From Prorocentrum cordatum (lineage: Eukaryota > Sar > Dinophyceae > Prorocentrales > Prorocentraceae), in assembly GCA_963575745.1 (NCBI GenBank), contig CAUYUJ010016303.1, positions 99,501-163,500 of the forward strand: a stretch of DNA of 64,000 bases, in the 5' to 3' direction. Position 1 is the stretch's first letter. Every line of letters begins with the position of its first letter. Under the pieces are notes generated by a model. That model made no database searches and was not told where the DNA came from. It worked only from the letters and a program-made list of their open reading frames with translations. This document shows, piece by piece, positions 52,554 to 62,894 of the stretch. The position numbers and the translations under genes were made by a program.

Positions 52554-52688
52554 GGCCCTCGCTCAGACGTCCCTTCCCCTGTGCTTTTTTTTCGGTTCCG
52601 CGCGCGGATGTTCCCCCCAAAGGATCAGGGATGCTCTCCTCGATGGTCCCCGCCGGAGGAAAAATCTGCACACGTCCGAGCGACGCCA
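52554..52688 (+). mobile_element. MITE family CTCGGCATCGCTCGGACGT, copy 3 (diverged)
   Basis: CTCGCTCAGACGTCCC...GGATGCTCTCCTCGATGGTC...CACACGTCCGAGCGACG: the same interior as 9154 and 34148 with more substitutions. Confidence 0.65.
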
Positions 52689-53033
52689 AGCGCCTGCCGG
52701 CCACGGGGCGGCGCGCGTCGCCCGGGCCTGCGTGCGCCGCAGCACCAGCAGCTGGCAGTCTCCCACGGTGATCACCGCGATCATCGGGTGCGGCTTCCCG
52801 TGGAGCCGCCGGCCCCCCCCCACGAGGGGGGCGCCCCGCTCGCCCAGCCTCGCCCCCCCACTCGCTGGGGATGCATCTGTGTTCCCACGTCGAGGGAGGG
52901 AGGGAGGGAGAGAGAGAGAGAGACTAGGTATGTCGGTACGCATGCACGTATGTGCGTATGCACGCATGTCTGTGTGCGATAATTGGCAACATGTGTACCT
53001 ATACGACCACCCTTCGGGTGTGAAGGAGGTTCG
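52689..53033. other. No gene recognised
   Basis: G+C-rich, with a GGGAGGGAGAGAGAGAGAGA run near 52896-52922 and ATGTGCGTATGCACG-type alternating words near 52930-52975. Confidence 0.4.
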
Positions 53034-53284
53034 GGGGGGAGGAACCAACGTCTCACTCGATCGGTCTCACTATCGATCTGACTATCGATCTCACTATCGG
53101 TCTCGCTCGATCGACCTCACTCGATCGATCTCACAATCGATCTCAATCTATCTATTCATTCAATCGATCTCACAATCGATCTGACCATCGATCTCACGAT
53201 CGATCTCACTATCGATCTCACTATCGATCTCACAGTCGGCCTCACTATTGATCTCACTATCGATATCACAATCGATCTCACAAT
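53034..53284. repeat. 12-bp ATCGATCTCACT minisatellite
   Basis: About 20 units of ATCGATCTCACT and CTCACAATCGAT variants, leading directly into the CAT array. Confidence 0.85.
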
Positions 53285-53333
53285 CAAGGACATCATCATC
53301 AACATCATCGTCATCAACGTCATCAACATCACC

Positions 53334-53365
<32 letters not shown>

Positions 53366-53666
53366 CATCACCATCATCGGGACACCATCATCATCACCGC
53401 ATCACCATCATCATTAACATCATCATCACCACCATCATCATCGGGCCACCATCATCGTCACCATCATCACCATCATCATCATCAACACCATCATCATCAT
53501 CATCATCGGGACACCATCAGCATCAGCATCGGGACACCACCATCATCATCAACACCATCATCTCATCATCAGCAGCAACATAATCATCATCAACATCACC
53601 ATCCTCGGGACACCTTCATCATCGTCACCATCATCATCATCACACTCACCCTCATCCTCATCCTCG

Positions 53667-53716
<50 letters not shown>

Positions 53717-54279
53717 GGGACACCATCATCATCAACATCAGCATCATCATCACCATCACCGAGCCACCATCATCATCATCATCATCACCTCATCATCATC
53801 CTCATCATGAGCATCATCATCATCGGGACACCATCATCGACATCATCATCATCTTCGCGACACCATCATCATCATCATCATCATCGACAGCATCATCATC
53901 CTCATCATCAGCATCTTCATCATCATCAGCATCATCATCATCTCATCATCATCGGGACACCATCATCATCATCAACATCAGCATCATCATCACCATCACC
54001 GAGCCACCATCATCAAAATCATCATCACCTCATCATCATCCTCATCATGAACATCACCATCATCGGGGCACCATCATCGACATCATCATCATCATCATCA
54101 ACATCGTCAACATCATCACCATCATCATCGGGACACCATCACCATCATCATCATCATCCTCATCATCATCATCATCATCATCGTCATCGTCATCATCAGC
54201 ATCAGCATCAAAATCGTCAACATCATCACCATCATCATCGGGACACCATCATCATCACCACCATCACCATCACCATCAC

Positions 54280-54325
<46 letters not shown>

Positions 54326-54369
54326 TTCATCTTCATCAGCAGCATCATCAACATCATCAACATCATCGA

Positions 54370-54413
<44 letters not shown>

Positions 54414-54445
54414 ACAACATCATCATCATCATCGGGACACCGACG
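53285..54445. repeat. CAT array punctuated by CGGGACACC
   Basis: 1.15 kb of CAT/ATC triplets in which CATCGGGACACCATCATC recurs about twelve times. The punctuation shows higher-order duplication of triplet blocks rather than simple slippage. At the 3' end CGGGACACCG itself becomes a short tandem. Confidence 0.9.
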
Positions 54446-55029
54446 GGACACCGGCAGGACACCGGCGGGACACCGCGCGCCACCGGCCCCGGGTCAGGAA
54501 TCATTTGGTCCGGCCGCGCCTCAGCCGGAGGAGGCTTTCTTCTCGCACGCCCACGCAGCTCTTCGCCTCGCCCGCATGCACGGCGCGCATACGAGCACAA
54601 AGCCGAAACCGATTTCCCGGTAGGGGGGCTCTCCGTTCCACTTCGATCTCACCCCCTCACCTCCGATGTGAGTGTATTCACGTCTGCATGTATGCACGCA
54701 CATATACACTCATATTTATAGTTATAGTTATATTTGAATATAGTTCTATTGAAATATAACTAAAACTATATGTACACTCATATTTATAGCTATATTTAAA
54801 TATATGTATAGATGCGAATGTGAGCATACCCGTGTGTGGAAAAATGTTTCACAAACAGCGTTTGCACTTAGAGGTTCTTGCTTCTGTTGAAGGAACTGCG
54901 CCTGAAAATTGATCTGGCGGCCATGTACTCGCCGTTGCCGCCCCGTCGCCGCCTCGTCGCCGCCCGTCGTCTGGGCCTGAAACTTGATCTGGTTGCTATG
55001 TGCTGCTATAGGCTTTCCCGTGTGTTTAC
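54446..55029. other. No gene recognised
   Basis: Contains an A+T-rich stretch with TATAGTTATA/TATATTTAAATATA words near 54716-54810. No gene. Confidence 0.4.
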
Positions 55030-55099
55030 ATTGTTCGAGTTTCTTTGGCATACATTGTTCGAGTTTCTTTGGCATACATTGTTCGAGTTTCCTTGGCAT
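55030..55099 (+). repeat. 24-bp tandem repeat, three units
   Basis: TTGTTCGAGTTTCTTTGGCA + TACA occurs three times; the last unit has one change. Confidence 0.9.
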
Positions 55100-56465
55100 T
55101 CTCGTCTCCACGGATGGATTAGCCTGACAGGTGTTCAGAGGAAAAGGAGGAGAAAGAGGAGGAGGACGAGGAGGAGAAAATAATGAGGGAATGCCCAGTT
55201 AAGGTCGTCGTAGGTCGTCGGCGTCTCTCTCGGATTCGTCTTCCACACATTGATTCGCTGACACCCAGATATTGAAAAAGGACGATGTCTTCTACCGAAG
55301 CATGCCATCACTATGAGATGCACATATGGGGATCTTCGCGTCGAGAAATTGTCTTCCTACTTTTATCGTATGCTCCCGCAGGGCTGGCTGTTGACCATCC
55401 CAGGGGGCAGCGACAGCGTTCGGAGAACACCAGTGCCATCAGGAAATCAGGAAATCATGGTGATGATAATGGTGATGATGACGATCATGGAGGTGATGAT
55501 GATGACGATTTGGTGATGACGAGGCCAAGGAGGAACACCAGCAGCAGGGAGCTGGCCAGGGTCAACGGGTCCTCCCCCAGGGCATTGAGACTGCCACCAG
55601 CGGGGTGCCGGGCCCGGCGGCCAGCCCTTCGCATCTTGGTGCTGTTGTCCAGCAGGGCCTCGGACCCGCGCCAGGTGGCAGCAACTGAGCTCGCCGACAG
55701 AATTGCATCCCGGAAGCCCTCCCTTCCATGCGAATTGCCACAAGCACAACAGTGTGAACATATGCACGGATGGAGGCTGGCTCCTTTTCAAAATGGGCCT
55801 TTCGCCTGAGACGTCGCCTGACAGTCGGCAATGAGCGATGGGGGGAAATGCAAAGGAGACGGTCATCTCAGAAAGCAGCGGGACTTCTCAGAAGGCCTCG
55901 CGCCTTATGAGAAGTTGTCTGTCTTCGGGGAAGGCTTGGGAAACTTCTCAGAGGTCCGCTGCCCCTGGGGCCCTACAGCTCCAAGGGAACCCCACAGGGC
56001 CCAACAGGACGCACGAAAGCCGAAAAGGGAACCGAAGAGAACCGGAGAAAGCCCGGAGAGGACCCCCAAACAGCCCAGATCAGCCGAAATCAGGCAGGGG
56101 TTCAATGAGTTGGGTGTTTACGCCCCTCTTGACGTAATCTCGCTCGTAGACGGCCACGGGATATCTGCAAAGCGACCCAGACCAGTCCATGATATGGATA
56201 AGGGGAGAAGGCAGAAAAAGGAGGGCGGATCGTCTAGTGGCCACCCTGGGCTGTCTCGGCGATCTAGTTGCCGCCTTTTGACACTTTCTGGAACAGTTCT
56301 ACAGCCCACCTCGCACTCTCGCAGCCTACCTGACTGTCTGCCCGACATCCTTCCCAACCATATTCCCGACGGCCTCCCCGACGCCCTACACCGACAGTTT
56401 ACCCGACGCTCTACCCGACGCCCTATCGACTCTCTATCCGACGGCTTTTCCCTTCCTTCACCCTC
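55100..56465. other. No gene recognised
   Basis: Mixed composition with a short GATGAT run (55455-55520) and a single unit of the TTTCAAAATGCG repeat at about 55766-55815. No frame is supported. Confidence 0.35.
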
Positions 56466-56870
56466 CCAATGTTTTTTATCGCACCCTCTCCTGCCGCGCC
56501 TCTTCCTCATCCTCCTCATCCAAATCCGGCTCCTCCTCCTCCTTTTCCTCCGTCTCCTCCTTCTCCGCCTCCTCGTTCTCCTCCCCCTCTCCCGTCCCTC
56601 CTCCATCCTCCCTCCTCTCTCTCTTCCGTCCTCCCTCCTCCCTCCTCCCTCTTCCATCCTCCCTCCTCCCTAATCCCTTCTCCCTCCTCCTCCCTCTTCC
56701 CTTCCGAGGGATTATCTCTCCGCCCTCCTTCCTCCTCCTCCTCCTCATCCTCCTCCTCCTCCCCCTCCTCCTCCCCCTCTTCCCTCCCTCCCTCCCTCCC
56801 TCCATTCCATCCACCTCCTCCCTCTCCTCCTCCTACTCTTCCTCCTCGCCCTCCTCCCTCGCCTACCTAT
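56466..56870. repeat. CTC/TCCCTCC polypyrimidine tract
   Basis: About 400 bp, almost entirely pyrimidine on the plus strand, with CTCCCTCCTCC words. Confidence 0.9.
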
Positions 56871-58186
56871 GGTAGGTCGTGGTGGGGGGGACAAGACGGC
56901 CCCTCGTGGACTTCCCTCCCGCGGGAGGGTGCGAGGCTCTTCCGACGGCAACGCGGCCCCCAAACACGTGAGGTAATGTGGGTTGCATAGGTCGGGATAG
57001 ACAGGACACAAGGGTACACCCTGCGAAATGCTCAAGAAATCATGGGTTAAGAAATTCATAGTCTCAGAATTTGAATAAAAACCACAGCTTCTACTAAAAA
57101 GTTAGGATTTCCGTTGAAACAATAAGAATAATCTAGACTCTGGCCGAAAACTTAAGTTTTCCTAAGCATCGCCTAAGGGGTACACTCGATTTGGCAGGGC
57201 CGACCTGCCAATCGAGGCCGACTGCAGCAGATTGCTGCCCGAGGCACGTGCGGGGCCGAGGGTGGGGGGCCCCGGGGAGCACTGAGATAAGAGAAGCGGG
57301 GCCACGACGTCCTGAAATAGGGCGCAAACAAACCTACCTCGCTTTTGACCACCCTCGCTTCCAAGAGATACCAAGCGACGTCAAACTACGGCCTGCGCTG
57401 GTCAGGCCGCTTGACGAGGAGGCGCGTGGTATGACTTGGTTTTGCCTGGAAGCGAAAGCGGGGTAGGTAATTCACGCTCCGATGAAAATGTCATTGCCCC
57501 GGCCATGAGATACACAGCCAGACGAAGCTAGGACAAGGATGACGTCGGGTGAGGACACATCGATAGTCATTGAGATCCAGCGGTTCTGGAGGATGGATCG
57601 GGCGACGCGGCGTTCGCAGAGCGTTCCAGAACGATCTGAGAGCGTTCCGGAGAGCTCTGGAACGGACTTATCCTCGTCCTGGCCCCGCCCGACACAGCCC
57701 TGCACGTCGGTCTGAAGAAGTAGGCAAAACGTGAAGCAGGAAGGCGGATGAAACTGATTGGGTTCAGGCCCTTCAAGAGAATAGCAAAACACAACTAAAG
57801 CAAAAGCAAAGCAAAAGAAGTAGGGAGGCGCTTACAGTAGACTGGGATCTGGCAGGAATACCTGCTTCCAACGACCGACGTGTATCCCTCATCCCCCAAT
57901 TGGACGCCGCCGAGCCGACGGAGGGCTGCTTGGAACGCTTTGTGAAATCGCGCCGAGGGCAAACTGAGCATCCTTTTCGCCGATCCCCACCCCCACTGGC
58001 GTGGCCTGTGCCCCACTGGGCGATTGACCCCCTGGAAGAGGATACAGGCTGTTTCCTTCGTGTTTCGAGTGGCCTACCCCCAGCTGGGGTGATGGGAAAG
58101 TGGGTTTGACATATCATGGCCTGGTGGGGATGGGGATAGGTTAATCGGCGATGGACAAACCTGCCTTTAGCAAACCACCCTTCAAT
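56871..58186. other. No gene recognised (1.3 kb)
   Basis: Few simple repeats. Contains a small hairpin CGATTTGGCAGG / CCTGCCAATCG near 57189-57216. Open frames up to ~150 codons lack recognised domains. Confidence 0.35.
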
Positions 58187-58293
58187 GAAAACGGCCGAAG
58201 ACCGAAACCGACGGACCTGGACCCGCAAAACTACGGCCGCGACGCCCTCTCGCGATCCGGAAACGGCCGATTCGCTAATCGACGTGTCAGGGT
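58187..58293 (+). repeat. Dispersed repeat, TTCGCTAATCGACGTGTCAG, copy 2
   Basis: Matches 10118-10231 on the same strand; the last 25 bp are identical. Confidence 0.65.
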
Positions 58294-58324
58294 AGGTCTA
58301 TCAACCTCCGAGTTAAACGACACT

Positions 58325-58482
58325 TTACCAGCCTGGAACATATCCCTATCCCTATGCTGGGCACCTCCTCATCACGATGCCAATCTTAGGGATTCCCTTA
58401 TCTTTTGAGGGCGAATCCCTGAGATTGTCATCGCCTTTTGGCGTGTCAATCTTAGGGATAGGGATACGTTCGAGGCTGGTAA
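58325..58482 (+). mobile_element. 158-bp MITE with ~30-bp inverted ends and 5-bp TSD
   Basis: The left end TTACCAGCCTGGAACATATC and the right end (complement TTACCAGCCTCGAACGTATC) match over ~30 bp with two differences. The element is flanked by the perfect 5-bp direct repeat ACACT (58320-58324, 58483-58487). A second inner inverted pair (CAATCTTAGGGATTC / GAATCCCTGAGATTG) makes most of the element foldable. Confidence 0.8.
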
Positions 58483-58618
58483 ACACTGACAAACCAGGAT
58501 CCCCAACCAGGGCGATCAACGATCGGCGACCGTGCCCAGACCGCTGGGCCACAGGGCGACGGCACGGGCAGCGCCCTGCACTCCTCGCAGCAGAGCTCCG
58601 CGGATGCTCGCAGAAGAC

Positions 58619-58775
58619 TGAAGGGGCCCTGGAGCATACAAATAAACAGACACACAACAGGCTTCCCCATAATTTCCCATACTTTCTTGGTTCTTGTCTT
58701 CCCCCCCACTTCCCATATTTTCAAATATCCTCTTGGGAATCGACGATTAATTGTGTCTGTGTTCTTTCCTCCTGA
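58619..58775 (+). mobile_element. TSD-flanked 160-bp element (E160), copy 3
   Basis: TGAAGGGGCCCTGGAGCATA start and CTTTCCTCCTGA end, flanked by the perfect 5-bp repeat AAGAC (58614-58618, 58776-58780). Confidence 0.85.
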
Positions 58776-59037
58776 AAGACACCCCATCCGCCATGACTCG
58801 GGCTTTCGATGAGTGAACGTTTTCTTATTCGGCGTTTCGACATTGGGTGGAAATGGGGGGAGGGGGGGTCTGGCGGACCTCTGCTCATTGCGACTGTTTG
58901 CACCAGTGCGTCCAATGGGGAGACCCCACCTGCTCGAAACAGTCGCAAGAAACAGCCAAGATCTACTCCATGGGGGGGAGGGGGGGTGCGAGGGCCCGCG
59001 CCGATCGGCAAAGCAATGAATAAGAAACGATCACTAA

Positions 59038-59220
59038 CGGGGGGAAATCCGGCGGCCCCCTTGTGGGGCCATCAATCTGCGTGGCTCAGGTTTCCTGCTA
59101 CTTGTGCCAGTTCCTGTTTTCTGCATCGCATGTTACAAGAACTACGTCCTGCTTCCTGCTGTAAATTGTGAGGGCCCGCGCGAGGGGGGAGGAGGGGGGG
59201 GCAAACTACCCTGGCAACCA
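59038..59220 (+). repeat. Dispersed repeat CCGGCGGCCCCCTTG, copy 2
   Basis: Diverged relative of 29741-29924, with the shared start CCGGCGGCCCCCTTG and a GCGCGAGGGGGGAG end. A tandem array follows, as at the other copy. Confidence 0.55.
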
Positions 59221-59277
59221 CGCCCGAATCGCGTTGCCTCAATTTCTTGTGGATCCCGAACCCCATATAAATTCACA

Positions 59278-59457
59278 GGACTTGCACCCCCGAGGACAGA
59301 ATCTTTCAGAATTCGCGCAAGATTCGCGCTCACGAGGCCAGAATCCCCAGTGAACTACGCCAGAGTCGTGCTCCCAAGGCCAGAGTCCTTTGCAGATTGT
59401 ACCTGGTTCGCGCTCCCGAGGCCAGAATTCTTTTTTACTTCCACCACATTCGCGCGG
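59278..59457 (+). repeat. 42-bp minisatellite, four units
   Basis: Unit CGCGCTCCCGAGGCCAGAAT plus 22 variable bases. Period is exactly 42 bp, a multiple of 3, so one frame repeats a 14-residue motif. No coding evidence otherwise. Confidence 0.8.
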
Positions 59458-59649
59458 GGAGCGCAAGATGTGTTGCTGATTCCTAGCCGCCCCCGCATGG
59501 TGTTCCCAAATGTCATTAAGACGGCGCCCAAGCACCCAGACACGGCTCTAAGCCGCCACTGTTCCTTCGCACGTTGAGGCGTGAAAGAATACCAAGTGCT
59601 GCAAGGCAGGGTCCATGTAGTCTTCTCAGGGATCCCCCCCCTCTCGCCG

Positions 59650-59965
59650 CGCCCAGCTCCAGACTCCAAGATGGCCTCAAGACGGCCCACGAGGGCACCA
59701 AGAGGGCCCCACGACGGCCCAAGAGGGCGCCAAGATGGCCAAAAGAGCGGCCCAAGAGGACCCCAAGTTGGCGCTCAGACGGTCCTCAGAGTCCCCGAGA
59801 GAGCCCCGAGACGACCCAGAGAGCCCACCAAGATGGACTCGGAAAGCGCCCGTGCGGCCCCAGAGCGCCCTCAGACGGCCCAAGGCGCCCCCAAGGGCCC
59901 CCGAGGCGCTGCCAAGAGGCCCCCACGGGCACCAGCGAACCCCTCAAGAGGCCCCCCAAAACCTT
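59650..59965. repeat. Degenerate CCAAGAGGGCCCC repeat array
   Basis: Reverse-complement orientation of the GGGCC-TCTTGG family, immediately ahead of PAL159 copy 2. Confidence 0.75.
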
Positions 59966-59969
59966 CAAT

Positions 59970-60123
59970 CGGGGGCGCGCAAACATGGATTAGCGATCCA
60001 TGGATTTGGCGCGCGGTCGCCAAATCCATGGATCGGGGGAGGTGCCCTCCCCAAAATGCGGCCGGTGCCGCCCCATTCGGCGGCGAAGTCCGCGATTTCC
60101 CGTGGAAACGGGACCCGTCGCTA
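59970..60123 (+). repeat. Palindrome-containing repeat PAL159, copy 2
   Basis: Hairpin arms at 59994-60011 and 60018-60035 with loop CGCGGT, identical to copy 1. GGATTAGCGA near the start and TCGCTAATCC just past the end are also inverted. Confidence 0.85.
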
Positions 60124-60263
60124 ATCCACGCCCCCTTGATCCATGTTTGCGATCGCCTGATTCAAGGAGCCCGAAAGGTTGCGCTTGACGGCATCCCGTT
60201 CCCCCTCGAATAGTCACCATCAAGCATGCTGGACTGGCACTGTGGCGGGACTTGCCGCAAGGC

Positions 60264-60403
60264 TTGGGTCGGGCGTGTCCCCCTACAGGAGGATGTGGTA
60301 CGAAACCAGAAGTACTCAAAGTTACTTCTACACTGTTAAAGAAAAAAGCGTCCCCAGACTACTTTGGAATATTCATCCTGTAGGGAGGACAGGCCCAACC
60401 TGA
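60264..60403 (+). mobile_element. hAT-like MITE, copy 2
   Basis: Starts TTGGGTCGGGCGTGTCC and ends GGACAGGCCCAACCTGA; it is flanked by the perfect 8-bp direct repeat CGCAAGGC (60256-60263, 60404-60411). The inverted ends extend inward through CCCTACAGGA. Same family as 51123-51320. Confidence 0.85.
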
Positions 60404-60544
60404 CGCAAGGCAGCTGGATCGGTCGTCCCTCCTAACAGGGGGGGGGGCCAGCGGCAGAGGGCGCAGCCCTCTCGTATGTGACCGCTGTCCGAAGGAGCCC
60501 CAAGGAAGGAACGACCGCGGCCGCGCCAACGACGGAGCCCTGAC

Positions 60545-60775
60545 TTGGACGCCCGAGTTATCCGGGGTAACTCGGGTCCGGGGTAACTCGGGTTTTGGTT
60601 CCCGAAAAACGAACCCGAATTGGCCCTGACCCGAGTTACCCCTGATGATTTTGGGGCTCTGGACGCCCGAATTATCCGGGGTAACTCGGGTCCGGGATAA
60701 ATCGGGTTCGGAATCCCGAAAAACGAACCCGACTTAGCCCTGACCCGAGTTACCCCTGATGATTCGGGGCTCTGA
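60545..60775 (+). mobile_element. Double-hairpin element, copy 1
   Basis: Two tandem ~114-bp units (from 60547 and 60661). Each folds on itself: CCGGGGTAACTCGGGT words on the left and ACCCGAGTTACCCCTGA words on the right pair over ~45 bp around a TTCCCGAAAAACG-type loop. It ends GATTCGGGGCTCTGA. No target repeat is evident at this copy. Confidence 0.85.
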
Positions 60776-60847
60776 ACGTCGTGACGCCCGGGCGGCACGA
60801 CGCCTCCCCGGTGGGACCCGGCGAGGGGCGGATGCTCGAGAGCACTC

Positions 60848-61012
60848 GGGGAAGAGGAGGAGGATGAGAAGGAGGAGGAGGAGGAGGACGAGGAGGAGGA
60901 GGAGGAGGAGGAGGAGGCGGAGGAGGAGGAGGAGGCGGAGGAGGAGGAGGAGGCGGAGGAGGAGGAGGAGGAGGAGGAGGACGAGGAGGAGGAGGAGCAG
61001 AAGGACCAGTGT
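60848..61012. repeat. GGA microsatellite
   Basis: GGA triplets with ACG and GCG variants. Confidence 0.95.
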
Positions 61013-61374
61013 AAACTCAAGATGCTCTCTGGGCCTGGCGGCCGCGGCAACGCAGGGCCGGCGGGGCGCGATTCTCCTGGACGCCCGGGGAGCACGGGGG
61101 CCTGGCGGCCGCGGCATCCCTCGGCTGAGGGGCCCCGCGAGGCTTTCGTGGGGATCGGTTCCCTTTCCTTCTGTTGAGGTGCCGCCGCTTCTGGCACCTC
61201 GTGTCCGTGGCTTGGTTTCGCCTGTTTCCGGTAGCCACGGCGGGGTTCGCCTTGTAATTCTGGTCAGGAGGGGCGCTGCCTTCGGGATCTCTCTGGCCGA
61301 CTGTTTCGGCGCAGCGAGGCTCTCAGTGGGCGTAGCCGTCCTTTCCTTCTGTGCGGACCACCGCTTCTGGCACC
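61013..61374. other. Spacer with a 19-bp direct repeat
   Basis: CCGCTTCTGGCACCTCGTG occurs at about 61187 and 61361; otherwise no feature. No gene. Confidence 0.4.
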
Positions 61375-61540
61375 TCGTGGCACTGGGGCACACAAATAGG
61401 CAGGCATAAATCCCAGGATTCCCCATTCCCCCATGTGTTCCCGAGTCTTCTGGGTTTTCGTATGCCCCCCCACTTCCCATAATGTTCCCATCTGTTCCTG
61501 GGAGTCGACGATTCATTGTGTCTGTCTTTTTCCCTCCTGA
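61375..61540 (+). mobile_element. 160-bp element (E160), copy 4 (diverged)
   Basis: CACTGGGGCACACAAATAGG start region, shared CCCCCACTTCCCATA, GACGATTCATTGTGTCTGT and TCCCTCCTGA end. The left boundary and target duplication are unclear. Confidence 0.75.
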
Positions 61541-61860
61541 ATGTTGCTTAACGGTGGTGTCTGAAACTAAGTGTAGGGAATCACGAACCACACGTCCTAC
61601 CTCTCCAGCATGCGAACGCATCGAACGAAGACGACACAGCGAATTGCAGGAAAGCACGAGCCACGCGTTCCCACAACACCGAAGACTACATCGTCGTTGC
61701 CTGCATCGCCGTTGGCGTGTCTACGGAACCAGGCCCCTCTCTCCCATGGGTTGAGCTTCGATTTCCCATGGAAGCCCTCAGGAAAACCTAAGGCAAACGG
61801 TAAGACAATCAAGGAACACCGAGCCCCTCCCCAACCAGAAAGGTTCCGTCTTCTTGGACA
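61541..61860. other. No gene recognised
   Basis: Unique-looking DNA between two elements. Confidence 0.35.
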
Positions 61861-62065
61861 GGGACCGACCGTCCTGGCATTCCTACAGGCCTACCACGAC
61901 TTGTCCGTAGGACCCCGAACATGTTCCTAGAACGAAAACAGTGTTCTTATAACATCAAACCGATGTGTTTAATTAACCAAGACAGACCTGGCCAGAAATG
62001 TTCTAATAACATTTCGTGGAAGCCACAAAAGGTTCTTAGAACATTGCGTGGTAGGCCTATGGGCG
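61861..62065 (+). mobile_element. Inverted-repeat element AGGCCTACCACGA, copy 2
   Basis: GGACCGACCGTCCTGGCATT...AGGCCTACCACGAC at the left, ...CGTGGTAGGCCTAT at the right. The interior GTTCTTAGAACATT and AAACCGATG.GTTTAA blocks are shared with 51709-51915. Confidence 0.75.
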
Positions 62066-62310
62066 CGCCTATAGGCGCGCTAGGAAGAGGAGGAGGAGGT
62101 AAATGAGGAGTCGGACGAGGAGGATCCCCTCACCCTCCAACTTATGGTGGTGGTGGTGGTGGAAAACAGGTCCATCATGTATTGCCCCCGCGCGACCCAC
62201 GACGCCTAAATGCTCCAGGGAACTTCTCGCCTCAATGTCTGGAGATCCTAGTGCTCACACCTGAACCGTCTTACTCACCGCAGGGTGAAGAGCCGCGTGC
62301 GCCCGTGTCG

Positions 62311-62540
62311 TTGGGCGCCCGAGTTATCCGGGGTAACTCGGGTCCGGGGTAACTCGGGTTTGGCTTCCCGAAAAAGGAACCCGAGTTACCCCTGACCCGA
62401 ATTACCCCTGATGATTCGGGGCTCTGGACGCCCGAATTATCCGGGGTAACTCGGGTCCGGGGTAAGTCGGGTTCGGATTCCCGAAAAACGAACCCGAGTT
62501 AGCCCTGACCCGAGTTACCCCTGATGATTCGGGGCTCTGA
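62311..62540 (+). mobile_element. Double-hairpin element, copy 2
   Basis: Two units (from 62312 and 62426), the same length to within one base as copy 1 at 60545. It is flanked by the perfect 5-bp repeat TGTCG (62306-62310, 62541-62545). Unit b is nearly identical between copies, showing the dimer moved as one piece. Confidence 0.85.
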
Positions 62541-62731
62541 TGTCGGCGCTTGCGCCGCGAGCTGCGACAAAAAGGGCGAGCGATCCTCGCTCGCACGCCG
62601 GCCCGCTGAGTGGCGCGCCAACGTCGCCGTGGTGGAGCCCAGAGTGTTGTCCGTGGCTTGGAAAGCCTCCGTCAGCAGCGGGATAGGACCTCGGTATTTG
62701 TCCTGGCTCGGTGGCGGCCGGAAGCAGTTAT

Positions 62732-62894
62732 TGAAGAGGAACTGGGACACACAAAAAAATACACACAAATAAAAAGATCCCCCATATTTTCCCATATTTT
62801 CTGGGTTTCTGTCTTCCCCCCCACTTCCCATATTTTCCCATATTTTCTGAGGAATCGGGGATTAATTGTGTCTGTGTGTTTTTTCCTCTCCTGA
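62732..62894 (+). mobile_element. TSD-flanked 160-bp element (E160), copy 5
   Basis: TGAAGAGGAACTGGGACACA start, TTTCCTCTCCTGA end, with a perfect 5-bp target repeat GTTAT (62727-62731, 62895-62899). Confidence 0.88.

Noticed and set aside
53285-54445. CGGGACACC punctuation as a binding-site array
   Set aside because: It recurs at irregular spacing set by triplet block length; more simply explained by block duplication.
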